47,655 bases of DNA from NCBI GenBank assembly GCA_964551475.1, contig CAZKCI010000075.1, positions 1 through 47,655 of the forward strand, given 5' to 3'. Each line of letters opens with the position of its first letter. Position 1 is the stretch's first letter. Both the position numbers and the translations under genes were made by a program. The DNA comes from CAZKCI01 sp964551475. GTDB lineage: Bacteria; Auribacterota; Erginobacteria; Erginobacterales; CAZKCI01. The notes under the pieces were generated by a model, which searched no databases, was not told the DNA's origin, and worked only from the letters and a program-made list of their open reading frames with translations. Positions 1 through 7,825 of this stretch are shown piece after piece.

Positions 1-466
1 CCACGGACATCTGGATCATGTCGGCGCCGCCGCCCCCATGAAAAAGTCCTTCAACGCTCCTCTCCTGGTCCACGCCCGCGACGCCTCGATCCTCGACGGT
101 TCCGCGGCGAGCTTCTACCTCCCCGGGCTGCGGGTGAAGCCCCTCCGGCCCGACCGCTTGATCGCCGACGGCGAGATCGTGGAGGCCGGCGGCCTGCGCC
201 TGCGGGTTCTCCACACGCCCGGTCACAGCCCGGGTTCGGTCTGCCTGTATTGCCCCGACGTCTCTCCCGGCCTTCTCTTCAGCGGGGACACCCTTTTCGC
301 CGGAGGGGTCGGGAGGACCGATTTTCCCGGGGGATCATACGAGTCACTGATGGGCTCGATTCGGGACCGTCTCCTCTCTCTCCCCGACGATACCGTCGTC
401 TATCCCGGCCACGGGCCGAGTTCGACGATCGGAAAGGAGAGGAGGGGAAATCCGTTCCTGCAATAA
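1..466 (+). CDS. MBL-fold hydrolase, 5' partial (glyoxalase II/YcbL-like)
   Basis: This is the C-terminal part of a metallo-beta-lactamase fold hydrolase of the glyoxalase II type. The reading frame is open to the window edge and encodes HGHLDHVGAA before the first ATG at position 38, so the real start lies outside the window and that ATG is internal. HGHLDH is the HxHxDH metal-binding motif. Later motifs are HTPGHSPGS (third metal His), FSGDTLF (bridging Asp) and YPGHGP near the C-terminus. The ending IGKERRGNPFL is typical of small YcbL-like thioesterases. The exact substrate cannot be told; small thioester hydrolysis is the family expectation. A TGAACC repeat array begins about 10 nt after the stop. 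Confidence 0.88.
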   Translation, partial: HGHLDHVGAAAPMKKSFNAPLLVHARDASILDGSAASFYLPGLRVKPLRPDRLIADGEIVEAGGLRLRVLHTPGHSPGSVCLYCPDVSPGLLFSGDTLFAGGVGRTDFPGGSYESLMGSIRDRLLSLPDDTVVYPGHGPSSTIGKERRGNPFLQ

Positions 467-475
467 GCCAACGGT

Positions 476-566
476 TAAATGGCTCAACAGTTCAGCGGTT
501 CAACGGTTGACAAATGAACCCCTGAACCCTGAACCCTGAACCCTGAACCCTGAACCCCTGAACCCA
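476..566. repeat. GGTTCA/TGAACC array (unit CCCTGAA)
   Basis: The gap between the hydrolase and the recombinase gene is almost wholly repetitive. It starts with a few GGTT/TTCA steps (about 476-510) and then holds five near-perfect CCCTGAA heptamers. Each unit carries TGA, so any three consecutive units close all three forward frames. The array runs directly into the recombinase reading frame. Confidence 0.85.
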
Positions 567-1469
567 TCTCCCTCCTCCACCTCCTCCCTTCTTCTCGACG
601 AGTTCCTGAACTACCTCAACGTCGAGCGGGGTCTGAGCCCGAACACCCTGGCGAGCTACCGCTTCGATCTCGCCCGGTTCATCTCCGGCATCGAGGGCAA
701 GGGGAGGGGAGGGGTCGAAGACGTCCGCCGGGACGACGTGGTCGATTTTCTGATGGCCGAAAAAACCCGGGGTCTCGCCTCGCACTCCCTCTCCCGCGCC
801 CTGGTTGCCATCCGCATGTTCTTCCGTTTTCTCACCCAGGAGGGATATCTTCGCCGGGACGTCACCGAGGTCATGGAATCCCCCCGTCTCTGGGCGATCC
901 TCCCCCAGGTCCTCTCCGTCGCCGAAGTGGAGAGCCTGCTCGCCCGCCCGGAGGTGCGCAAGCCTCTCGGATTGCGGGACCGGGCGGTCCTGGAACTCCT
1001 TTACGCGAGCGGTCTGAGGGCGGAAGAGCTGACCCGGATCAAGGCCTCCGATCTCAACCTGGATTCGGCCTATGTCCGCTGTCTGGGGAAGGGCTCCAAG
1101 GAGAGGATTGTCCCCTTCGGCAAAAAGGCGGCCCAGGCGCTTTCGCTCTATATCGAGCGCGCCCGTCCCCTCTTCGTCAAGGGGCTCGATCCCGGCTACC
1201 TCTTCCTCTCTCGGCGGGGAAAGCCCTTCACCCGCCAGTGGCTCTGGCGCCTGGTCAAGCGCTATGTGCGCGAGGCCGGCATCGCCAAGGAGGTCGGCCC
1301 CCACACGCTGCGCCACTCTTTTGCCACCCATCTCCTCTCCCGGGGCGCCGATCTCCGGGTGGTCCAGGAGATGCTCGGCCATGCCAACATCACCACCACC
1401 CAGGTCTACACCCACGTCGACCGGGAGCGGCTGAAGGAGGTCCATCGCCGTTTTCATCCCCGAGGATGA
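558..1469 (+). CDS. Tyrosine recombinase of the XerC/XerD family
   Basis: Site-specific recombinase that would resolve chromosome dimers at dif sites or act in integration. The N-terminal SAM-like core-binding domain is seen upstream of the first ATG (738): FLNYLNVERGLSPNTLASYR is encoded from 603. The catalytic domain carries Arg in SGLRAEEL (codon at 1017), Lys in GKGSKER, HTLRHSF (from 1302), LGH and the nucleophile Tyr in VYTHV (codon at 1407). All five expected residues are present. There is no ATG, GTG or TTG in frame between the upstream stop at 537 and the conserved N-terminus; the best candidates are CTG at 558 or 543, inside the repeat array. ATG 738 would delete a conserved domain. 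XerC and XerD cannot be told apart here. Confidence 0.88.
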   Translation: MNPSPSSTSSLLLDEFLNYLNVERGLSPNTLASYRFDLARFISGIEGKGRGGVEDVRRDDVVDFLMAEKTRGLASHSLSRALVAIRMFFRFLTQEGYLRRDVTEVMESPRLWAILPQVLSVAEVESLLARPEVRKPLGLRDRAVLELLYASGLRAEELTRIKASDLNLDSAYVRCLGKGSKERIVPFGKKAAQALSLYIERARPLFVKGLDPGYLFLSRRGKPFTRQWLWRLVKRYVREAGIAKEVGPHTLRHSFATHLLSRGADLRVVQEMLGHANITTTQVYTHVDRERLKEVHRRFHPRG

Positions 1470-1476
1470 AAACGGC

Positions 1477-1497
1477 GGTAAACCGTAAACGGTAAAA
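1477..1497. repeat. Three heptamers, unit GGTAAAC
   Basis: Three consecutive 7-nt units (consensus SGTAAAM) directly after the recombinase stop. Each unit holds TAA. A similar short run of the same type follows the TPR gene at about 18125-18141. Confidence 0.6.
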
Positions 1498-1508
1498 TGC
1501 CGGGTTTG

Positions 1509-1580
1509 CTTGGTGGGAGCGGCGTCCTCGCCGCGATCCGGGACAACCGTAGATCGGGGTGGGACGCCCCTCCCACGGGG
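1509..1580. repeat. REP-like palindromic element
   Basis: The segment holds GTGGGAGCGGCGTC followed by CTCGCCGCGAT, with GCGGCG and CGCCGC as stem arms, then a second short inverted pair TGGGA/TCCCA. The reverse complement of the same core (GTGGGAGCGGCGTCTCCGCC) recurs at 21462-21490. Two copies in different contexts and the hairpin form fit a dispersed REP-type element. Confidence 0.6.
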
Positions 1581-1660
1581 AGGGCAGACGATCAGGTACG
1601 GTCCCCGGGAGGGGGAGCCACCATCCGGTCGCGGTCCGCTCCGGCCGCGATTATATCCGT

Positions 1661-1709
1661 AGTGAAATATTTCACTTGAAACATGTAAAGTTTATTGCTA
1701 GAATATAAT
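1661..1709 (+). promoter_or_regulatory. Promoter with 16-bp palindromic operator
   Basis: A short AT-rich island in otherwise GC-rich DNA lies upstream of the response regulator gene. AGTGAAATATTTCACT (1661-1676) is a perfect 16-bp palindrome with GTGA-N6-TCAC spacing like CRP/FNR-family operators. A perfect TATAAT is at 1704-1709. TTGAAA (1676-1681) is too far (22 bp) for a standard -35, so an activator-dependent promoter is plausible. That last point is inference. Confidence 0.5.
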
Positions 1710-1778
1710 TGACAATCTGGAACCGGACGACCGCTGCGGCCGGTCCGGGGGGGAACAATCAGCCAGGGGAAGTGGAAC

Positions 1779-2696
1779 ATGTTCGCGCGCAAGATACTGG
1801 TCGTCGACGACGAAGAAACCATCCGGGATACCGTCTGCGACTTTCTCAATCTGAAGGGCTACGAAGCCCGGGGCGTCGCCCAGGGGAAGCAGGCGCTGAG
1901 GCTGATGGAGAGCTTCGTCCCCAACGTGGTCTTTCTGGACTATATGATGCCCATCTTCTCCGGTCTGGAGCTCTTCCCCCGGATGAAGAAGATCTTCCCC
2001 TTCCTCAAGGTGATCATCGTCACCGGCCGGGGATCGGAGGAGATCGCCGTCCGCGCCCTGAAGATGGGCATCGACGACTACATCACCAAGCCCTTCGACC
2101 TGGAGGCGATGAGGAAATCCCTGGACTTCTACCTCGAGAAGCAGCGCGAGGAGATCATCCATCTCAACCACCGTTACTTCTATCCGATCGAGGATCCGGT
2201 CGTCAGCCGCTACGAGTATCTGCGCCTGGTCCACTCCCGCCCGGAACTGGGCGTGAAGACGGCCAGCGCCTTCTTCACCTTCTCCCGTCAGGATTTCTAC
2301 AACCACCTGAACCGCTTCCGGAAGATGGGCCTGTTGGGCGTGCTGGGGGAGAGGGAGATCAAGGATTTGAGCCGGCGTTTCGGGGAGACCCGCCTCAAGC
2401 GGGTCCAGCTGAGCGGGTTCACCCCCTTCCCCTTTATCGAAAGAAGCGCGAATGACGGCGAATACCGCCTGGACCGTTTCCTCAACTGGTCCGATCCGGC
2501 CCAGGTCAAGCTGGAGATGATTCGCGCGGCCGCCGTTTCTCGCCGCCCCCACGTCGGGGAGATCTGCCGGCTCTACGGGATCACCCGCGAGGCGTTCTAC
2601 CAGAATTACCGCGCTTTCCAGGCCAAGGGGGTTTTCGGCCTTCTCTCCAGGAAGAAGGGTCGCCCGCGGAAGAATCAGATATCGGCCGGCGCTTGA
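1779..2696 (+). CDS. Response regulator with tandem transposase-like HTH domains
   Basis: Two-component receiver domain (about residues 1-120): acidic pocket D10-D11, phosphoacceptor D54 in VFLDYMMP, T82 and K104 in ITKPF, all at expected spacings. After a linker, two helix-turn-helix-like segments follow: one around residues 155-190 (HSRPELGVKTASAFF) and one around 255-300 (ICRLYGITREAFYQ) ending in a basic tail GRPRKN. The second resembles the HTH of IS-family transposases (GITREAFYQNYRAFQAKG) more than OmpR, NarL or NtrC output domains. SD AGGGGAAG precedes ATG 1779. No kinase gene is adjacent. Target genes are unknown; the palindrome upstream could be an autoregulatory site. Confidence 0.85.
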   Translation: MFARKILVVDDEETIRDTVCDFLNLKGYEARGVAQGKQALRLMESFVPNVVFLDYMMPIFSGLELFPRMKKIFPFLKVIIVTGRGSEEIAVRALKMGIDDYITKPFDLEAMRKSLDFYLEKQREEIIHLNHRYFYPIEDPVVSRYEYLRLVHSRPELGVKTASAFFTFSRQDFYNHLNRFRKMGLLGVLGEREIKDLSRRFGETRLKRVQLSGFTPFPFIERSANDGEYRLDRFLNWSDPAQVKLEMIRAAAVSRRPHVGEICRLYGITREAFYQNYRAFQAKGVFGLLSRKKGRPRKNQISAGA

Positions 2697-2871
2697 CGGG
2701 CGCGGTCATCCGGTATCCCGTTTCGATTCCCCTGCTCCCTCCCTCGATGGTCGATATATCCTTCTTCACTCCGGGCACGGCCTCGGGGGATTATAGGTCC
2801 CGGAGAGGGACGCGGGGAACGTGGTCCGGCCGCGAGTTCTTGTTTTCTCCCGCTTCCGTTCGACTGAACCT

Positions 2872-2909
2872 TTGGACAACTTCATTTCGATCGGAATGAA
2901 GTTGTCCAA
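2872..2909. repeat. Perfect 15-bp inverted repeat
   Basis: TTGGACAACTTCATT (2872-2886) and its exact reverse complement (2895-2909) enclose an 8-nt loop. No U-run follows on either side, so it is not a standard intrinsic terminator. It lies 37 nt before the tRNA nucleotidyltransferase ATG, in a 249-bp gap, and would sit in that gene's leader. Confidence 0.8.
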
Positions 2910-2945
2910 CAAAATTGCATTTACAACATCAAGAGAGATAAGGGG

Positions 2946-4250
2946 ATGCGCATGGCGTCCGTCGCCGACAACCTGGCCCCGCTGGTTTTCCGGGGGCTTT
3001 CGCCCCGCCTGGTCCGGGTGCTGGAGCGGGCCGGGCGCTTCGCCGATGCCCAGGGCTGGAAAGCCTACCTGGTCGGCGGGTCGGTCCGGGATCTCCTCCT
3101 GAGCGCGCCGACCATCGACCTCGACATCCTGGTGGAAGGGCACGGGCTGGATTTCGCCCGGGACTTCGCCCGGAGCGAGAAGGGCGTCTGCAAGTTCTAT
3201 CGCCGTTTTTCCACCGCCCTGGTCATCCTTCCCGGGGGGATCAAGGTGGACGTCACCACCACCCGCTCCGAGACCTATCCCCGTCCCGGGGCGCTGCCCG
3301 AGGTCCTCCCCAGCAGCCTGGAGGAGGACCTGCGCCGCCGGGACTTCACCATCAACGCCCTGGCCGTCTCCCTGAACCGCTCCTCCTTCGGAAGCCTGAC
3401 CGACGTCTGCGGCGGCCGCGCCGATCTGGAGAAGGGGGTGATCCGGGTTCTCCACGCCGACTCTTTCCGGGACGACCCCACCCGGATTTTCCGGGCGGTC
3501 CGTTTCCGGCAGCGGCTCGGCTTCGCCATCGAGCCGGAGACGGTTCGCCTGATCCGGAGCGCGGTCGATCTGAAGATGTTCGAAAAGGTTTCCGCCGAGC
3601 GTCTCCGGCGCGAGCTGGAGCTGATCTTCGCGGAGGCCCACCCCGCCCGGGCGATCGAGTCCATGTCCGAGTTCGACCAGCTCCGCTTCATCCACCCCCG
3701 GCTCGGCTTCTCGGAAAAGCAGAAAGAGGCGGTCCGCCGCCTGGAGGCGGACTGGGAGTGGTTCCGGAAAAGCTTCCCCCGCGAGAAAGCGGTCCGTTGG
3801 TGGGTCTATTTCGGCGCTCTCGTCTGGCCGCTCGATCCCGAGGACATCCGCGCCGCGGCGGAGAGGTTCGCCCTCGCCCGCGATTTCGTCGCCGCCCTGC
3901 TGCGCGCCCGGGAGCGGGAAGCGGATCTCGTTGCGCTCTTCGCCGGCCCCCTCTCTCCGGGCGCCGTCCATGCCGCGCTCACGGGATTGCCGTCGGAGAT
4001 CCTCCTGATCCTGATGGCTCGATCCGCAGGAGGGCTAAGGGAGGGGGTCCGCCTCTATCTGGAAAGGCTCCGGATGGCGAAACCCCGGATCGGCGGCGCG
4101 GATCTTTCCTCCCTCGGCCTGGCCCCCGGCCCCCGCTACGCCCCCATCCTCTCCGCCGTCCTGCGCGCCCGCCTCGACGGGAAGGCGTCCACCCGCGAGG
4201 AGGAGCTGGCGCTGGCCCGCAGTTTGATTGACAAGGCGCCCCGCGATTGA
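2946..4250 (+). CDS. CCA tRNA nucleotidyltransferase / poly(A) polymerase family
   Basis: Class II nucleotidyltransferase that adds or repairs the CCA 3' end of tRNA (or, in some lineages, only part of it). GGSVRD (residues 44-49) with DLDILV (58-63) supplies the catalytic Asp pair. RRDFTINALA and DPTRIFRAVRFRQRLGF are the hallmark motifs of the head and neck. At 434 residues it is of usual size, and no HD domain is visible. ATG 2952, 6 nt after AAGGGG, is a better-spaced start than ATG 2946. The tRNA-Arg gene in this window has no encoded CCA, which fits a need for this enzyme. CCA-adding and A-adding forms cannot be told apart by eye. Confidence 0.88.
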   Translation: MRMASVADNLAPLVFRGLSPRLVRVLERAGRFADAQGWKAYLVGGSVRDLLLSAPTIDLDILVEGHGLDFARDFARSEKGVCKFYRRFSTALVILPGGIKVDVTTTRSETYPRPGALPEVLPSSLEEDLRRRDFTINALAVSLNRSSFGSLTDVCGGRADLEKGVIRVLHADSFRDDPTRIFRAVRFRQRLGFAIEPETVRLIRSAVDLKMFEKVSAERLRRELELIFAEAHPARAIESMSEFDQLRFIHPRLGFSEKQKEAVRRLEADWEWFRKSFPREKAVRWWVYFGALVWPLDPEDIRAAAERFALARDFVAALLRAREREADLVALFAGPLSPGAVHAALTGLPSEILLILMARSAGGLREGVRLYLERLRMAKPRIGGADLSSLGLAPGPRYAPILSAVLRARLDGKASTREEELALARSLIDKAPRD

Positions 4251-4271
4251 TACTTTCACAGCTTCAATCGG

Positions 4272-4328
4272 CGGAACCGGGTGGTTCCGATAATTTGAGT
4301 TTCAATGCGCGGGGCGCACCGAGCGCCC
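4272..4328 (+). promoter_or_regulatory. Two hairpins in the trpS leader
   Basis: CGGAACC (4272-4278) pairs with GGTTCCG (4283-4289) around a GGGT loop. GGGCGC (4312-4317) pairs with GCGCCC (4323-4328) around ACCGA. Both lie between the preceding stop and the trpS start. The function is unknown; the first could act as a weak terminator. Confidence 0.4.
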
Positions 4329-4379
4329 GATCGACGTTTCCTCCGCACCATGAGTGAGAACCCCATCCAGGCGCCGGAT

Positions 4380-5363
4380 ATGAGAATCCCCCGGAGGCGA
4401 ATTTTAAGCGGGATGCGCCCGACCGGCCCCCTGCATCTCGGCCATCTGGCCGGGGCGCTTCGGAACTGGGTGGCCCTCCAGGACTCCTACGACTGTTTCT
4501 ACATGGTGGCGGACTGGCACGCCCTGATGAGCGAGTACGCCGCGCCCGCCGTCATCGTCCCCTTCATCCGGGAGAGCGTGGCCGACTGGATCGCGGTCGG
4601 GCTCGACCCCGACCGCTCGGCCATCTTCCGCCAGTCGGACGTCCGCGAGCATGCCGAGCTTCACCTCATCCTCTCCCTCTTCACCCCCTTGCCCTGGCTG
4701 GAGCGCTGCCCCACCTACAAGGAGCAGCTCTCTGAGATCACCGGCCGCGATCTCATGACCTACGGGTTCCTCGGCTACCCCGTCCTCCAGGCGGCGGACA
4801 TCCTCCTCTACCGGGCCGAGGCGGTTCCGGTGGGCAAGGACCAGGTCCCCCACCTCGAGCTGACCCGGGAGATCGCCCGCCGCTTCAACGGTTTCTACGG
4901 CCCGGTCTTCCCCGAGCCCCAGGCCATCCTCACCGCCGCCCCCAAGGTGCTGGGGCTGGACAACCGGAAGATGAGCAAGAGCTACGGGAATTTTATCGCC
5001 CTGGCCGATCCGCCCGAGACGGTCGCCGCCAAGGTCAGGTCGATGATCACGGATCCGACCCGGATCCGCCTCGCCGATCCCGGCCATCCCGAGGTCTGCT
5101 CGGTTTTCTCCTACTGGGGAGGGTTCGCCCCCTCCCGGAGCGGCGAGGTCGAGTCCTGGTGCCGGTCGGCCCGGGTCGGCTGCACCGAGTGCAAGGCCCG
5201 CCTGGCCCAGGTCCTCTCCGGCATCCTGGCCCCGATCCGGGAAAAGCGCCGGGAGGTTCTGGCCGGCGACCGGGTGGAAAAGATCCTGCGCGCGGGAGCG
5301 GAGAGGGCCCGGGCGGCCGCGTCCGAGACCATGACCGCCGTCCGCCGGGCGATGGGGGTGTAA
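4380..5363 (+). CDS. trpS: Tryptophan--tRNA ligase
   Basis: Charges tRNA-Trp with tryptophan in the cytoplasm. Class I signatures are clear: RILSGMRPTGPLHLGHLAGA with the HIGH motif, and NRKMSKSYGN (KMSKS). Other family blocks are MVADWHALMSEY, GYPVLQAADILLY and VGKDQVPHLELTREIARRFN. The frame is open to ATG 4305 and ATG 4350, but family members start only a few residues before RILSGMRPTG, so ATG 4380 is preferred; no start has a good SD. Product about 327 residues from that start. The next gene, scpA, begins 1 nt after the stop. Confidence 0.95.
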   Translation: MRIPRRRILSGMRPTGPLHLGHLAGALRNWVALQDSYDCFYMVADWHALMSEYAAPAVIVPFIRESVADWIAVGLDPDRSAIFRQSDVREHAELHLILSLFTPLPWLERCPTYKEQLSEITGRDLMTYGFLGYPVLQAADILLYRAEAVPVGKDQVPHLELTREIARRFNGFYGPVFPEPQAILTAAPKVLGLDNRKMSKSYGNFIALADPPETVAAKVRSMITDPTRIRLADPGHPEVCSVFSYWGGFAPSRSGEVESWCRSARVGCTECKARLAQVLSGILAPIREKRREVLAGDRVEKILRAGAERARAAASETMTAVRRAMGV

Positions 5364-5364
5364 G

Positions 5365-6108
5365 ATGCCGGGACTGGACCAGAACTTCGCCCTGGAGATC
5401 TTCGAGGGTCCGCTGGATCTTCTCCTCTACCTGATCCGCAAGGATGAGATCGACATTGACGACATCCCCATTCAGCGGATCACCGAGCAGTATCTCAAGT
5501 ATCTCGGCCTGATGCGGATGCTCGACCTGGACGTGGCCGGGGACTTCCTGGCCATGGCGGCCACCCTGATGCAGATCAAATCCCGCCTGCTTCTCCCCCC
5601 CGAGGAACGCGCCGCCGAAGAGGAGGAGGAAGAGGATGACCCTCGCTGGGAGCTGGTGCGCCAGCTCCTCGAATACAAGCGCTTCAAGGACGCGGCCGAC
5701 TCGCTTCACGATCTGGGGAAAGAGCAGGAGAAGATATACCCCCGCGGCGGGGAGAAGCTCCCGGCCCCCGCCCTGGCGGAGACCCCGCTGGGGACGGTGT
5801 CGATTTTCGAGCTCCTCGACGCTTTCTCCCAGGTGGTGGCCCGGGCCGAGAAGGGGCATCTGGCGGAGCTGGAGGCCGATACCTTCAACCTGGACGACGG
5901 CCGGGCCCGGATCCTCAACCGGGTCGGCGGGCCCGAGCCGGTGGGTTTTCTCTCGCTCTTCGAGGCCGGGGAGACCGTCACCCGGATCGTGGTCGTCTTT
6001 CTCGCCCTCCTGGAGCTCATCCGCACCAAGTACGTCCAGGTGATCCAACAGGACCATTTCGGCGAGATCATGATCCGCCGTCCGGCCGCCGTAACGGAGG
6101 AGACATGA
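5365..6108 (+). CDS. scpA: Segregation and condensation protein A
   Basis: Kleisin subunit of the Smc-ScpAB condensin that compacts and segregates the chromosome. The N-terminus FALEIFEGPLDLLLYLIRKDEIDI is the ScpA hallmark, followed by DFLAMAATLMQIKSRLLLP. An acidic stretch (about residues 76-88) is the flexible middle. The C-terminal winged helix includes VTRIVVVFLALLELIRTKYVQVIQQ. Length 247 residues is normal. It is translationally coupled to scpB (ATG overlaps its TGA). smc itself is not in the window. Confidence 0.95.
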   Translation: MPGLDQNFALEIFEGPLDLLLYLIRKDEIDIDDIPIQRITEQYLKYLGLMRMLDLDVAGDFLAMAATLMQIKSRLLLPPEERAAEEEEEEDDPRWELVRQLLEYKRFKDAADSLHDLGKEQEKIYPRGGEKLPAPALAETPLGTVSIFELLDAFSQVVARAEKGHLAELEADTFNLDDGRARILNRVGGPEPVGFLSLFEAGETVTRIVVVFLALLELIRTKYVQVIQQDHFGEIMIRRPAAVTEET

Positions 6109-6746
6109 CCGCGCCCGAACCCCGGCGCCTGATCGAGGCGCTGCTCTTCGCCTCTCCCGAACCGCTTCCCCTCGCCCGTCTGGAGGAGCTCACCGAGGGG
6201 GCGGACCTGGGAGGGAAGACCGTGCGCGCTCTCCTCGACGAACTGAAGGAGGAGTATGACCGCGAGGGCCGGGCCTTCGCCCTGCGCGAAAGCAAGGGGG
6301 GGGCCCAGCTGAAGACCCGGGAGGAGTTCGCCCCCTGGGTTAAAAATCTCTTCGGCCCCCGCGCCGCCATCCGGCTTTCCCACGCCGCCCTGGAAACCCT
6401 GGCCATCGTGGCTTACAAGCAGCCGATCACCCGGGTCGAGATCGAGGCGATCCGGGGGGTGAACGTGGACGGGCTGGTCAAGAACCTTCTCGACCGCGAG
6501 TTGATCAAGATCGCCGGCCAGAAGGAAGTGGTCGGCCGCCCCTATCTCTACCGCACCAGCCAGCGCTTCCTCGAACAGTTCGGCCTCTCCTCGCTCGCCG
6601 CTCTCCCCCCGCTGGAGCCGCAGGAGAAGCCGGTCATCCGCACCATCCGCCACACCGGGGATCTGAAGGGGCCCGCCGCCCCCGCCGCCCCCGCCGAGAC
6701 GCCCCATGAGCCTGAAGGACCTTCGGAAGAAAATCGACCGGATTGA
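6105..6746 (+). CDS. scpB: Segregation and condensation protein B
   Basis: Second non-Smc condensin subunit, a tandem winged-helix protein that dimerises on ScpA. Signatures: IEALLFASPEPLPLARL at the N-terminus, and HAALETLAIVAYKQPITRVEIEAIRGVNVDGLVKNLLDRELI, VVGRPYLYRTSQRFLEQFGL in the second domain. The start overlaps the scpA stop by 4 nt. The C-terminal tail (from about residue 185) is Pro/Ala-rich and overlaps the first 41 nt of pheA. Confidence 0.95.
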   Translation: MTAPEPRRLIEALLFASPEPLPLARLEELTEGADLGGKTVRALLDELKEEYDREGRAFALRESKGGAQLKTREEFAPWVKNLFGPRAAIRLSHAALETLAIVAYKQPITRVEIEAIRGVNVDGLVKNLLDRELIKIAGQKEVVGRPYLYRTSQRFLEQFGLSSLAALPPLEPQEKPVIRTIRHTGDLKGPAAPAAPAETPHEPEGPSEENRPD

Positions 6747-7770
6747 TTCCCGCCTGCTGCCCCTGCTCAACCGGAGGGCTGGCCTGGCCAGGGAGGTCGG
6801 GCGCCTGAAGAGCCCCTCCGCCGGTGTCTACGACCCGGCGCGGGAGGAGGAGATCCTGGAGCGGGTTCTTTCCGCCAACCCGGGGCCGCTCTCCGCCCAA
6901 TCCCTGGCCGCGATCTGGCGGGAAGTGATCTCGGCCTGCCGGAGGATGGAAGCCGCCCTCCAGGTCTCCTACCTCGGCCCCGAGGCCACCTTCGCCCACG
7001 CCGCCGCTCTGAGGCGTTTCGGGTCCTCCGTGGTCTGTTCCCCGGCGGAGTCGGTGGCCGGCGTGTTTCGGGAGGTGGAGAAGGGGAACGCCGACTTCGG
7101 CGTGGTCCCGATCGAGAATTCGCTGGAAGGGGCGGTCACCTACACGCTGGACATGCTCCTCGACTCCTCGCTCACCATCTGCTCGGAGATCTTTCTCCCC
7201 GTCTCCCACTGCCTCCTCTCCAATTCCCGCCTCTCCGCCATCCGGACGATCTATTCCCACCCCCAGGTCTTCGGCCAGTGCCGGCGTTTCCTCCGGGAGC
7301 GCTTTCCCCAGGCCGCCCTGGTCCCGGCCGCCTCCACCGCCCAGGCCGCCCGGACGGCCGCCGGCGAGAAAGGCGCCGCCGCCCTGGCCGGTCCCCTCGC
7401 CGCCGCCGTCTACAAGCTCAAGATTCTGCGGGAGAGGATCGAGGACAGCGCGGCCAACATCACCCGCTTCCTGGTCATCGGGACCGTCCCCCCGCGGGCC
7501 GGCCGCGCCAACCGGACCTCGCTCGCCTTCGCCCTGCCGCACCGCTCGGGGTCGCTGCACGACGCGCTCGTCCCCTTCAAGCGGCGGGCGATCAACCTGA
7601 CCAAGATCGAGTCCCGTCCGTCGAAAAAGATGCCCTGGGAGTATTATTTCTTCGTGGACCTGGAGGGCCATGCCTCCGATCCGCGGGTGAAGGCCGCCCT
7701 CTCGGAGCTCAAGGGGAGGGTGCTCTTTCTGAAGGTGCTCGGCTCGTACCCGCGGGCGAAGGCAAAATAA
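6706..7770 (+). CDS. pheA: Bifunctional chorismate mutase / prephenate dehydratase
   Basis: Makes phenylpyruvate from chorismate through prephenate. Residues about 1-85 form an AroQ-type chorismate mutase (LRKKIDRIDSRLLPLLNRRA). From about 90, VSYLGPEATFAHAAALRRFG begins the dehydratase; IENSLEGAVTYTLDML and NITRFLVIG (the TRF motif) are its key blocks. The last about 80 residues are an ACT domain (FALPHRSGSLHDALVPFK, IESRPSKKMPWEYYFFVD), so phenylalanine feedback is expected from the family. The 354-residue length is normal. It starts inside scpB. Confidence 0.95.
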   Translation: MSLKDLRKKIDRIDSRLLPLLNRRAGLAREVGRLKSPSAGVYDPAREEEILERVLSANPGPLSAQSLAAIWREVISACRRMEAALQVSYLGPEATFAHAAALRRFGSSVVCSPAESVAGVFREVEKGNADFGVVPIENSLEGAVTYTLDMLLDSSLTICSEIFLPVSHCLLSNSRLSAIRTIYSHPQVFGQCRRFLRERFPQAALVPAASTAQAARTAAGEKGAAALAGPLAAAVYKLKILRERIEDSAANITRFLVIGTVPPRAGRANRTSLAFALPHRSGSLHDALVPFKRRAINLTKIESRPSKKMPWEYYFFVDLEGHASDPRVKAALSELKGRVLFLKVLGSYPRAKAK

Positions 7771-7772
7771 TA

Positions 7773-7808
7773 GGTTCTAGAGGTCGTAGAGGTCCCAGAG
7801 GACCTATT
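7773..7808. repeat. Four 9-mers, unit GGTCNYAGA
   Basis: Four consecutive 9-nt units in the pheA-hisC gap; the last (GGACCTATT) is diverged. This is one of two 9-nt arrays in the window; most others have a 7-nt period. Confidence 0.65.
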
Positions 7809-7825
7809 AACCAGACGAGGCCGCC

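Noticed and set aside
516..566. CCCTGAA units look like telomeric repeats
   Set aside because: The array is internal, short and flanked by genes on both sides; it belongs to the wider intergenic array family.
4272..4289. GGGTGGTTCC before trpS resembles the T-box core GGGTGGNACC
   Set aside because: The A of ACC is replaced, there is no room for Stem I with a Trp specifier between the previous stop and trpS, and no terminator/antiterminator pair is visible.
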